Of a stretch of 64,000 bases of DNA, positions 42,714 to 50,705 are shown piece after piece. Origin of the DNA: Janibacter sp. DB-40 (GTDB taxonomy: Bacteria > Actinomycetota > Actinomycetes > Actinomycetales > Dermatophilaceae); assembly GCF_029510815.1 (NCBI RefSeq), contig NZ_CP120360.1, positions 3,100,001 through 3,164,000 on the forward strand, written 5' to 3'. How positions within the stretch are numbered: the stretch's first letter is position 1; each line of letters begins with the position of its first letter. The notes under the pieces are model-generated. The model was not told the origin of the DNA and ran no database searches. It was given only the letters and a program-made list of their open reading frames with translations. A program made the translations under genes and the position numbers.

Positions 42714-43641
42714 CGGTGCCCTGGAGATCGTTCCTGTGTGGTGGGCCGTGCCGGCCGGAGTCATCCTGTGCGCCCTGGCCTACCTTGCCGTCGCGCTGGA
42801 CGCGCGGCTGTCGGCCCACGAGGACGGCCACGGTGGCGAATGGACCGTGCCGCTGAGTCGCACTGCCCGGCTGCTGCGGCAGCGGCGACGCACCACCCTG
42901 GCCGCCGACACCCTGCTGTGGCGGATCGGTGGTGCCGGGATGTTCGTCGGTGCCTTCTTGGTGGTCGCGGTGATCCCCCTGGGCCGGTGGGTGCTGGCCG
43001 ATCCGCAGGTGGGGATCGTGTGGTTCAACGTCGTCGATGTCATGGTCTGGGCGCTGGTGTGGCTGACCGGATGGGGGGCCAACTCAACCCACGGTCTGGT
43101 GGGGGGCTACCGCTTCCTTGCCCATGGACTGGCCTACGAGCTGCCGCTGATGTTCGCCCTCGTGGCTCCGGCGATCGCCGCCAGCAGCCTCGGTGTCGGG
43201 GATGTGGTCGCCGCGCAGGACGGCCTGTGGTTCGTGGTGTGGATGCCGGTGGCCTTCGTCATCTACCTGGTGGGCGTGGCCGGGTTCTCCGTGTGGGGCC
43301 CGTTCGCCCCCGCGCTGGCAGCAGACATCGCCGGCGGGGTGCTGGCAGAGCTCTCGTCCGTGGACCGCTTGGTCTTCCAGAGCGGGCGCTTCTTCTTCCT
43401 GACCGCCGGAGCAGCCTTCTCGGTACCGCTGTTCCTGGGGGGTGGCGCCGGCCCGGTGCTGCCCGGCTGGGCATGGATGCTTGCGAAGACCGTGCTCGTG
43501 CTGGCGGTGCTGGTGTGGCTGCGTCGCAGGATTCCGTTGTGGCGCCCGGACCGGTTCATGGAGATCGGGTGGATGGTCCTGCTCCCCGCTGCCGTGGTCC
43601 AGGATCTGGTCGTGTCCCTCGTCGTCGTCCGGGGAGGCTGA
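42706..43641 (+). CDS. nuoH: NuoH-like membrane subunit, quinone motifs degenerate
   Basis: A 311-residue protein with about eight membrane helices. The NuoH block GGYRFLAHGLAYELPLMFAL is recognisable. However, the N-terminal GPNRVG loop is replaced by a His/Gly-rich SAHEDGHGGEWTVPLSRT, and the loop after helix 5, normally DLPEAExELVAGY with essential glutamates, reads WGPFAPALAADIAGGVLAEL. These are the positions that form the quinone channel in complex I, so ordinary quinone chemistry is doubtful. ATG 42706 overlaps the previous gene's end. Confidence 0.82.
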   Translation: MPDGALEIVPVWWAVPAGVILCALAYLAVALDARLSAHEDGHGGEWTVPLSRTARLLRQRRRTTLAADTLLWRIGGAGMFVGAFLVVAVIPLGRWVLADPQVGIVWFNVVDVMVWALVWLTGWGANSTHGLVGGYRFLAHGLAYELPLMFALVAPAIAASSLGVGDVVAAQDGLWFVVWMPVAFVIYLVGVAGFSVWGPFAPALAADIAGGVLAELSSVDRLVFQSGRFFFLTAGAAFSVPLFLGGGAGPVLPGWAWMLAKTVLVLAVLVWLRRRIPLWRPDRFMEIGWMVLLPAAVVQDLVVSLVVVRGG

Positions 43642-43644
43642 GGC

Positions 43645-44211
43645 GTGCTGATCGGTATCGCGTTCTGGATGTTGGCCGTGGTCGCCGTGCTCTCGGGCGT
43701 CGCAGTGTTCATGGTGGACTCGATGGCCCGGGCCACGTACGCACTGGCCCTGTCGTTCGTCGCCGTGGGTGTGCAGATCCTGCTGCTGCAGCAGGGCTAC
43801 CTCGGGCTGATCACGATCCTGATGATGGTGATGGAGATGGCTGTGATGGCCGTCTACATGGTGATGTTCATGGGCATGAATCCTGCACTGATGCCCATGG
43901 ACATGACCCATGGGAAGAAGACGGCGATCGGCGCATCGGTCGCCGCCTTCGTCCTGCTGGCCGGTGGTGCGCTGCTCATCCCCTGGCCGCAGCAGCGCCG
44001 TGGCGCCATCCCCGAGGACCTGACGCACGCGCTCGGTCTGGAGATCATGGGCGAGAAGATGCTCGTCATGGCCGTGATGGGTCCGGTCATGGTCGCAACG
44101 ATCGTGGCCGGCGTGGTCCTGGCTGCCCATCGCACCCGCTACGACCGATTCGGCGACGACCTGAGCCGCCGACCGGCTGACGATCCTCAGTCCGGGGGGG
44201 TGGGCCGATGA
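43645..44211 (+). CDS. nuoJ: NuoJ-like membrane subunit, methionine-rich
   Basis: A 188-residue five-helix protein matching NuoJ in position and overall pattern (MARATYALALSFVAVGVQIL, QQGYLGLITILMMVMEM). Helix 3 and the loop after it are unusually rich in methionine: AVMAVYMVMFMGMNPALMPM followed by DMTHGKK, and later GEKMLVMAVMGPVMV. Methionine clusters next to His are typical of Cu(I) transport proteins. GTG 43645 start lies 3 bases past nuoH; the end overlaps nuoK by ATGA. Confidence 0.85.
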   Translation: MLIGIAFWMLAVVAVLSGVAVFMVDSMARATYALALSFVAVGVQILLLQQGYLGLITILMMVMEMAVMAVYMVMFMGMNPALMPMDMTHGKKTAIGASVAAFVLLAGGALLIPWPQQRRGAIPEDLTHALGLEIMGEKMLVMAVMGPVMVATIVAGVVLAAHRTRYDRFGDDLSRRPADDPQSGGVGR

Positions 44212-44510
44212 CTCTCGAAGGCGTGCTGGTGGTGGCGGCCGCACTGTTCTCCGTGGGCCTCTACGGCGCCCTGTCGCAGCAGGTCGTCGTGATGGTGATG
44301 ATGGGTCTGGAGCTGATGATCAACGGGGTGCTCCTGGCAGCCGCCGGGTTCTGGTTCTTCCTCGCCCCTGACCCTTCCGGGCAGGTCCTGTTGCTGGTGG
44401 TGCTGGCCGCGATGACGGTGGAGATGGCCATGGGCTTCGCGGTGGCCACGCTGCTGCATCGCCGGGCGGAGACGGACATGACCGACATGGCCGAGGAGCT
44501 CTCCCGATGA
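44208..44510 (+). CDS. nuoK: NuoK-like membrane subunit
   Basis: A 100-residue, three-helix subunit of normal NuoK length. The two functional glutamates of the half-channel are kept: Glu35 in VMMGLELMINGVLLAAAG and Glu72 in LAAMTVEMAMGFAVATLL, equivalent to Glu36 and Glu72 of the Escherichia coli protein. This argues that ion translocation is still under selection. ATGA overlaps on both sides. Confidence 0.92.
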   Translation: MTLEGVLVVAAALFSVGLYGALSQQVVVMVMMGLELMINGVLLAAAGFWFFLAPDPSGQVLLLVVLAAMTVEMAMGFAVATLLHRRAETDMTDMAEELSR

Positions 44511-46417
44511 TCGGCGCCCAGACGGCACTCGTGGCCATGGTGGTGCTCCCGGCCACCGTGGGTGGTGCACTGGCCGTCCTCCGTCCGGGTCGTGGCGCGG
44601 CACCCATCGCCCTGATCACCTCGGCGATCATGGTCGCCCTGTCGCTCGTGACTGCCCTGACCCGCCCGACCGTCTCGTACCCCTTCGTCGTCGGTGCGGA
44701 CTTCGCGCTCGATGTCGACGCCCTCGCCGCGCTGGTCGTGCCGATGATCACCACCGTGACCTTCCTCGTCCTCATCTTCGCGGCCGGGAACATCCGGGAG
44801 TCCCGGGGTCGCTTCCACGGGTTGATGCTCATCTTCGCGGCGGCCGCCCTGGTCACTGCGACCGCTGCCAGCATCCCGGCGCTGCTGTTCGCCTGGGAGG
44901 TCATGGGCGCGACCTCCTACGCCCTGATCGGCTTCTGGTGGCGAGACCCCGACCGTGTCTCGGCGGGCCTCACTGCCTTCATCACCACTCGCACGGCTGA
45001 CCTCGGTCTCTACATCAGTGCGGGCGCGGCGTTGGCCGGAGGGGCGGGCATGGCCTTGGCCGACCTGCCGAACGCGCAGGGCTCGTGGCGTCACGTCGCC
45101 GCCGCCGGGATCGTGGTGGCGGCACTGGGCAAGGCGGCGCAGCTGCCCTTCTCCTTCTGGCTCTCCGGAGCGATGAAGGGACCCAGCCCCGTCAGTGCCC
45201 TGCTGCACTCCGCAGCGATGGTCGCGATGGGCGGATACCTCCTGCTGCGCGTGGAACCCCTGCTGGCCTCCACCGCGTGGGCCGGCCCCCTCACTGCGTG
45301 GGCCGGCGTGTCCACGGCGGTGCTCATGGGGGTCGTGGCGTTGGCGCAACGGGAGCTGAAGCAGCTGCTGGCCGCCTCCACGGCCGCCCAGCTGGGTTTC
45401 GTGGTGCTCGCCGCCGGCGTGGGCACGGTCAGCGGTGGCGCCGCCCACCTGGTGGCGCACGCCTGGGTCAAGGCTCTGCTCTTCCTGGCCGCGGGCGCAT
45501 GGCTGACCGCTCTGGGCACCGAGGAGCTGGCGAAGCTACGGGGTGTCGCCCGTCGGTGGCCGGTCGTGGGTGTGACCGCGGGTGTGGCGGCGCTGGCCTT
45601 GGCGGGAGTGGCGCCGCTGTCCTTGTGGGCGACGAAGGAGGCCGTGCTCACCGCCGCGCTGAAGTCATCCCCGTGGCTCTACGCGGCGGGGCTACTGGCC
45701 GCGGCATTGTCAGCCGCTTACGCCGGCAAGGCACTGTGGGCGATCTGGCGGCGCGACTCCCGCGCGGGAGTCCGGGCTGACGGCACCACGGACGTGAGCA
45801 CCCTGGAGCAGGCGCCGCTGGTCCTGCTCGCGCTTGGTGCGGCCGTCCTGGGTCTGCTCGTCCTGCCGCCGATCGGTGGCATGCTCGCCGAGGCCGTGGG
45901 CGGCCACGGCACGATGCCGGCCGTCGAGCTGGTGGTCTCGGCCGTGATCGCGGTGGTCATCGTGCTGCTGATGCTGCGGCTGCGTGCGCCTGCGCCGCGA
46001 TGGGCGCTCGGCTGGTTGGGGCTGGCCTCGGCTGCGCAGGCCGTCGTTGTGCGTCCCTCCATGACCGTGGCACGCACTCTGGCCAGGTTCGACGACGATG
46101 TCCTGGACAGGAGCGTGCATGCGCTGGCAAGACAGGTCCTGGGGCTGGCGCAGAGGGCGGCGCGTGTCGATGACCTCGTGCTGGACCGGGCGGTGACTGC
46201 CTTGACCGGAGCGACCGCGGTCCTGGCGCGTATGGCCGCGCGCGTCGACGACCTTCTGGTCGACGGGGCCGTGGCATCGCTCGCCGGACAGGTCCGCCGC
46301 CTCGGGCGGTTGGCTCGGGCTCCGCAGACGGGGGCCATCCACCAGTACTTCCTCCAGACCATCGCCGTTCTCGCCATCGGCGTCGTGGTCTGGTCCGTCT
46401 ACTCCGTGATGGGTTGA
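44507..46417 (+). CDS. nuoL: NuoL-like antiporter subunit
   Basis: A 636-residue Mrp/NuoL-type subunit. Conserved ion-pumping residues: Glu131 in LLFAWEVMGATSYALIGFWW, Lys209 in LGKAAQLPFSFWLSGAMKGP, SPVSALLHSAAMVAMGGYLL, the helix-12 lysine in LSLWATKEAVL. The C-terminal lateral-helix region contains three similar about 26-residue units starting FDDDVLDRSVHALARQV, VDDLVLDRAVTALTGAT and VDDLLVDGAVASLAGQV, before a final membrane helix IAVLAIGVVVWSVYSVMG. No sign of decay. Confidence 0.95.
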   Translation: MIGAQTALVAMVVLPATVGGALAVLRPGRGAAPIALITSAIMVALSLVTALTRPTVSYPFVVGADFALDVDALAALVVPMITTVTFLVLIFAAGNIRESRGRFHGLMLIFAAAALVTATAASIPALLFAWEVMGATSYALIGFWWRDPDRVSAGLTAFITTRTADLGLYISAGAALAGGAGMALADLPNAQGSWRHVAAAGIVVAALGKAAQLPFSFWLSGAMKGPSPVSALLHSAAMVAMGGYLLLRVEPLLASTAWAGPLTAWAGVSTAVLMGVVALAQRELKQLLAASTAAQLGFVVLAAGVGTVSGGAAHLVAHAWVKALLFLAAGAWLTALGTEELAKLRGVARRWPVVGVTAGVAALALAGVAPLSLWATKEAVLTAALKSSPWLYAAGLLAAALSAAYAGKALWAIWRRDSRAGVRADGTTDVSTLEQAPLVLLALGAAVLGLLVLPPIGGMLAEAVGGHGTMPAVELVVSAVIAVVIVLLMLRLRAPAPRWALGWLGLASAAQAVVVRPSMTVARTLARFDDDVLDRSVHALARQVLGLAQRAARVDDLVLDRAVTALTGATAVLARMAARVDDLLVDGAVASLAGQVRRLGRLARAPQTGAIHQYFLQTIAVLAIGVVVWSVYSVMG

Positions 46418-46419
46418 GC

Positions 46420-47910
46420 ATGCTGAGTCTGATCCTCTTTCTTCCCCTGGTCGTCGCCGCGGTCGTCGCTGCGGTCCCCTTGCTGGGCGGCGCCGCCGCT
46501 CGGTGGGTGTGGGTAGCGGTGAGCGCCGTCGAGCTGGTGCTCGTCGGCGTGCTCTGGGCCGGTTACGAGGACCCCGGGACGAACGAGCTGGCGTTCGAAG
46601 AGCAGGTGCCGTGGATCCCGGGAGTCGGCAGCAGCTACCACGTCGGCGTGGACGGACTGTCGCTGCCGCTGGTGGCCATGACATCGGTCGTCTTCTTTGC
46701 ATGTGCCGTCTACGCCCTTCGCGACCGGGAACGGCCCCGCGCGCAGACGGCTCTTTTCCTGTTCCTGCAGAGCGTCAGCCTCGGGGTCTTCATGGCCGCC
46801 GACCTCATCGTGTTCTTCGTGTTCTTCGATCTGTCCATCGTGGGCATGTACTTCGTCATCGCCGGCTGGGGCCACGGGAACCCCGCCAGATCCGCGCTGA
46901 AGTTCTTCCTCTACACCTTCCTGGGATCCCTGGCCCTGCTCCTGGGGTTCATCGGGCTCTACGTGGCCTCGGACCCACACACCTTCGACATCCGTGAGCT
47001 CGTCGCGGCCACGCCGCTGGAGGACGACCCGGTGGCAGGAGGCTTCGTCCTGGCAGCGATCCTCGTGGGTCTGGCCGTCAAGACCCCGACCGTGCCGTTC
47101 CACACCTGGCTCCCCCCGGCCCACACCGATGCACCGGCCACCGGCTCGGCCGTGCTGGCGGGCGTGCTGCTGAAGATGGGGACCTACGGCTTCGTGCGCA
47201 TCGCGATGCCGATCCTGCCGGAGGCCTGGCGGGCATGGGCCTGGGTGATCGTGGCGGTCGGCATCATCTCCGTCCTGTACGGAGCGTTCGTGGCGCTGGC
47301 CCAGACCAACCTCAAGCGGATGATCGCCTACACCTCCGTGAACCACATGGGTTACATCATCCTCGCCCTGGGTGCGGTCGGCCTCCTCGTCGATGACACC
47401 GCGCAGGCCCGTTCGGTCGCCGTGACCGGCGCGGTCGTGCAGATGGTCAGCCATGGCCTGATCACCGCCGCCCTCTTCCTCCTGGCGGGGGTGATGTACA
47501 CCCGCGCCGGTACCTACGACATGGGTTCCTACGGCGGTCTGGCCACGCCTGCACCGCGTTACGCGACACTGTTCGCCGTGGCGGCCTTCGCCTCGCTGGG
47601 CCTGCCCGGGCTGTCCGGGTTCATCGCCGAGTTCCAGATCTTCGCCGGCAGCATCGCAGTCGCCCCGGTCACCGCGATCGCCCTGCCGGGCATCCTCGTC
47701 ACCGCCGCCTTGTTCCTGCTGGCGCTCCAGCGAGTCTTCACCGGTCCCACGCAGGGCCAGTCACCCGGATTTGCCGACCTGAGCGGCCGGGAGCTGTGGT
47801 CGGTCGGTCCGCTGCTTGCCCTGTCCTTGCTCATCGGCGTGATGCCCCAGGTGCTGCTCGGAGTCATCGAGCCGGCGTCCGCTGCCCTGGTCACCCTGGT
47901 CGGGAGATAG
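46420..47910 (+). CDS. nuoM: NuoM-like antiporter subunit
   Basis: A 496-residue antiporter-type subunit. Seen: HVGVDGLSLPLVAMTSVVFF, FVFFDLSIVGMYFVIAGWGH (the usual glutamate of this helix is an aspartate here), KTPTVPFHTWLPPAHTDAPA with the conserved lysine, GSAVLAGVLLKMGTYGFVRI and FASLGLPGLSGFIAEFQIFA. ATG 46420 follows the nuoL stop by 2 bases; a TTG at 46414 overlapping that stop is the alternative. Confidence 0.94.
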   Translation: MLSLILFLPLVVAAVVAAVPLLGGAAARWVWVAVSAVELVLVGVLWAGYEDPGTNELAFEEQVPWIPGVGSSYHVGVDGLSLPLVAMTSVVFFACAVYALRDRERPRAQTALFLFLQSVSLGVFMAADLIVFFVFFDLSIVGMYFVIAGWGHGNPARSALKFFLYTFLGSLALLLGFIGLYVASDPHTFDIRELVAATPLEDDPVAGGFVLAAILVGLAVKTPTVPFHTWLPPAHTDAPATGSAVLAGVLLKMGTYGFVRIAMPILPEAWRAWAWVIVAVGIISVLYGAFVALAQTNLKRMIAYTSVNHMGYIILALGAVGLLVDDTAQARSVAVTGAVVQMVSHGLITAALFLLAGVMYTRAGTYDMGSYGGLATPAPRYATLFAVAAFASLGLPGLSGFIAEFQIFAGSIAVAPVTAIALPGILVTAALFLLALQRVFTGPTQGQSPGFADLSGRELWSVGPLLALSLLIGVMPQVLLGVIEPASAALVTLVGR

Positions 47911-47913
47911 GGG

Positions 47914-49347
47914 GTGGACGGATCGATGCAGATGCAACCGGCTCTGCTGCTGCCGGAGATCACCACCCTCATCGGTGGCCTCGTCGTTCTGCTGGGCGGG
48001 TCCTTCCTCCCCCGGGACCGCCAGTGGATCGCCCGCGCCGTGGCCGCCCTCGCGCTGCTGGGCGCAGCGGTCGCAGCGGCCCTCGCCATGGCCGGGCCCG
48101 CTCAGGCCGCGTTCTCCGGAACCTTTGCGGTGGACGTCGCCACCGGTGCCGCCCGGGTGATCACCGCGCTGACCACACTGCTCATCCTGGGCGTCGCCTC
48201 CGGGGAGATCGCTGGCTCGGCCCGCGAGTCCGACACGTACGCGCTGCTGCTCTTCGCCGCCACAGGGGTCATGGTCCTCGCAGGAACCACCGACCTGCTC
48301 GTGCTCATCGTCGGATTCCTCCTGGCCAGCATCCCCCTGTACGGGATCGTGGGACTCAGGGGCGGTCGCTCCGGGGCCGAGGCAGCCGTGAAGACCTACC
48401 TCATGGGTGCGCTCTCGGGGATCGTGCTCATGCTCGGGGTCACTCTGCTCTACGCCCTGACCGGCGCCACCGACTACGCCGGGCTCAAGGAGGGACTGTC
48501 CGCGGCTCCCGATGCAGCCGTTGGCGCCGGTGTGCTGTGTGTCCTCGTCGGTCTGCTCTTCAAGGCCGGTGGGGTGCCCGTCCACTTCTGGGTACCCGAC
48601 GCCGCCCAGGGCGCCGGTGTCACCGCCGCGACCTTTCTCACCACCGTGCCCAAGGTCGGAGCGCTGGTGGCCATGTATCGGCTCATGGCCATGGTCTCAG
48701 CCGGGAACGAGTCCTGGCTGGTCGTCGTGGCGGTACTCGCCACGGCCTCGATGGTCCTGGGGAACCTGGCAGCCTTCTGGCAGCGCGATCCCCGCCGACT
48801 GCTGGGCTGGTCGACGGTCTCCCAGGTCGGGTTCCTGCTCGTGCCCGTGGCCGCCGCCGGACGCAGCGATCTTGCCCTGCCCTCCCTCCTCTTCTACCTG
48901 GCTGCGTACGCTCTCACCAATGTTGCGGCCTTCGCGGTCACCGCGACGTTTCCCGATCGCCGAGAGCTGGACGACTACCGCGGACTGGTCAGTGCCCGGC
49001 CCGGACTCGCGCTGGCACTGCTCGTCGCCCTGCTGGGCCTGGTGGGGACCCCACCGACGGCGGTGTTCGTGGGCAAGCTCGCCACTGCCACCGCGGCCTG
49101 GGACGGCGGACACGCATGGCTTGCCCTGATGGTGATGATCAACAGCCTGCTCAGCCTCTTCTACTACCTGCGCTGGTTCGGGCCCGCTCTCGCGCGTTCG
49201 GGTGAGCGGGATCGGCAGATCCCGCGAACGGGTGAGGTCGCGGCTTGGCCCGCGGTGACCGCCGTGGTCGCCGCCACCGCGAGCGTGGGGCTCGGGGTCG
49301 GCGCCGGACTCCTGTGGTCGGCGTTGGCCGACTCCCTGATGCTCTAG
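47914..49347 (+). CDS. nuoN: NuoN-like antiporter subunit
   Basis: A 477-residue antiporter-type subunit, last gene of the operon. Conserved lysine segment VGLLFKAGGVPVHFWVPDAA is present, but the glutamate expected in the motif before LPLYG is missing (LLVLIVGFLLASIPLYGIVG). LLGLVGTPPTAVFVGKLATA near the end is a strong NuoN signature. GTG 47914 has GGGAG 7 bases upstream. After it, 89 bases separate it from the convergent tmsB gene. Confidence 0.92.
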   Translation: MDGSMQMQPALLLPEITTLIGGLVVLLGGSFLPRDRQWIARAVAALALLGAAVAAALAMAGPAQAAFSGTFAVDVATGAARVITALTTLLILGVASGEIAGSARESDTYALLLFAATGVMVLAGTTDLLVLIVGFLLASIPLYGIVGLRGGRSGAEAAVKTYLMGALSGIVLMLGVTLLYALTGATDYAGLKEGLSAAPDAAVGAGVLCVLVGLLFKAGGVPVHFWVPDAAQGAGVTAATFLTTVPKVGALVAMYRLMAMVSAGNESWLVVVAVLATASMVLGNLAAFWQRDPRRLLGWSTVSQVGFLLVPVAAAGRSDLALPSLLFYLAAYALTNVAAFAVTATFPDRRELDDYRGLVSARPGLALALLVALLGLVGTPPTAVFVGKLATATAAWDGGHAWLALMVMINSLLSLFYYLRWFGPALARSGERDRQIPRTGEVAAWPAVTAVVAATASVGLGVGAGLLWSALADSLML

Positions 49348-49436
49348 ACGAGGCAGCGCTGCTCTGGTCGAGGGAGCGCCGTCGCGGCCTGCACGACACG
49401 AGCCCTACCCGGCGGGCTGGCGGGCAGGCCGCTCGA

Positions 49437-50705
49437 TCAGAAGGTGTGCCGCAGCGGGTAGCCGCTGACCCCCTTCGCATCCGTCCTGGTCGCGAGCACG
49501 TGGGCGAGCTCGAGCTCGTGGCGCTCGAAGGCGATCCGCGAGCCGGTCATGTACAGCCCCCACACGCGCGCGGTGCCCTCCCCGACCTCCGCGACCGCCT
49601 CGTCCCAGTGAGCCGCGAGGTTGCGGTTCCATCCGGCGAGGGTCATCGCGTAGTGCGGGCGCAGGTTCTCGGCGTGCTGGACCTCCAGCCCGGCGTCCTG
49701 GGCCGCGGAGAGAACCGTGCCCATGCCGGTCAGCTCCCCGTCGGGGAAGACGTACCGGTCGATGAAGGGCCCGGTCTCGCGACGGTGGTTGTCCGGGCGG
49801 GTGATGCAGTGGTTGAGCAGCCTCCCACCCGGGCGCAGCTTGTCTCGCAGTGAGGCGAAGTACGACGGGTAGTTGCGCACCCCGATGTGCTCGGTCAGCC
49901 CGATGGAGCTCACCGCGTCGAAGTCGCCCTCCGGCACGTCGCGGTAGTCCATGAACCGCACCTCGGCAAGGTCCCCGAGACCGGCGCGGTCGATGGCCTC
50001 CTTGGCCCAGTCGGCCTGTGCCCGGGAGAGGGTGACGCCCAGGGCGCGGACCCCGTACTCCCGCGCGGCGTGCATGACCATCCCTCCCCAACCGCACCCG
50101 ACGTCGAGCAGCCGCTGACCGGGCTGCAGGTCGAGCTTGCGCGCGATGAGGTCGTACTTGGCGAACTGCGCGTCCTCGAGCGAGGTGTCGGCGGTCGGGA
50201 AGAGCGCGCACGTGTAGGTCATCGACGGCCCGAGGACCAGCTCGTAGAAGCGGTTGGACACGTCGTAGTGGTGGCTGATGGCCGCGGAGTCGCGCTGCTT
50301 GCTGTGCCGCAACCCCTCGACCACGCGCCGCCAGCGCGGCAGGTGCTCCTGGGACGGGACGGGCGGCGGGTCGAGGTGGCGCCACCCCAGTCCGCGCACC
50401 ACCTCCAGCGCCTCCGTCGGCCCGGGCATGCGCCACCGCTTCTGGTTGCGCATGGCGCTCATCAGCGGGTAGGGGTCGCCGGGGTTGAAGCCGGTCGCGA
50501 CGAGGTCGCCCATGACGTACGCCCGCACGACACCCAGGTCCCCCGGCGCGGTGAGCAGGTACGACAGCCCCCGCTCGGTGCGCAGGTCCATGGTGAAGGG
50601 AGCATCCGGCGGTCCGGCGGAGCTGCCGTCGTACGCCGTGATGTGCACCGGAAGCTCCTCCGGCACGAAGGACGCCAACGCGTCGGCGATCGCGATCGTG
50701 CTCAT
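49437..50705 (-). CDS. tmsB: TmsB-type S-adenosylmethionine fatty acid methyltransferase
   Basis: Cyclopropane-fatty-acid-synthase-like methyltransferase, 422 residues. Seen: YVMGDLVATGFNPGDPYPLM, ISHHYDVSNRFYELVLGPSM, TYTCALFPTADTSLEDAQFA, SAM site RLLDVGCGWGGMVMHAAREY and SSIGLTEHIGVRNYPSYFAS. With the overlapping FAD oxidoreductase gene it fits the TmsA/TmsB (BfaA/BfaB) pair that makes 10-methyl branched fatty acids such as tuberculostearic acid in actinobacteria. A tmsC-like gene is not adjacent. Confidence 0.9.
   Translation of the reverse strand: MSTIAIADALASFVPEELPVHITAYDGSSAGPPDAPFTMDLRTERGLSYLLTAPGDLGVVRAYVMGDLVATGFNPGDPYPLMSAMRNQKRWRMPGPTEALEVVRGLGWRHLDPPPVPSQEHLPRWRRVVEGLRHSKQRDSAAISHHYDVSNRFYELVLGPSMTYTCALFPTADTSLEDAQFAKYDLIARKLDLQPGQRLLDVGCGWGGMVMHAAREYGVRALGVTLSRAQADWAKEAIDRAGLGDLAEVRFMDYRDVPEGDFDAVSSIGLTEHIGVRNYPSYFASLRDKLRPGGRLLNHCITRPDNHRRETGPFIDRYVFPDGELTGMGTVLSAAQDAGLEVQHAENLRPHYAMTLAGWNRNLAAHWDEAVAEVGEGTARVWGLYMTGSRIAFERHELELAHVLATRTDAKGVSGYPLRHTF

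Noticed and set aside
41071..49347. Ordinary housekeeping complex I operon
   Set aside because: NADH module, NuoC and NuoI are absent, cluster and quinone residues are lost, and B and D are fused around a repeat.
38623..49436. Integrative element with att sites
   Set aside because: No integrase, tRNA target or matching direct repeats were found at either edge.
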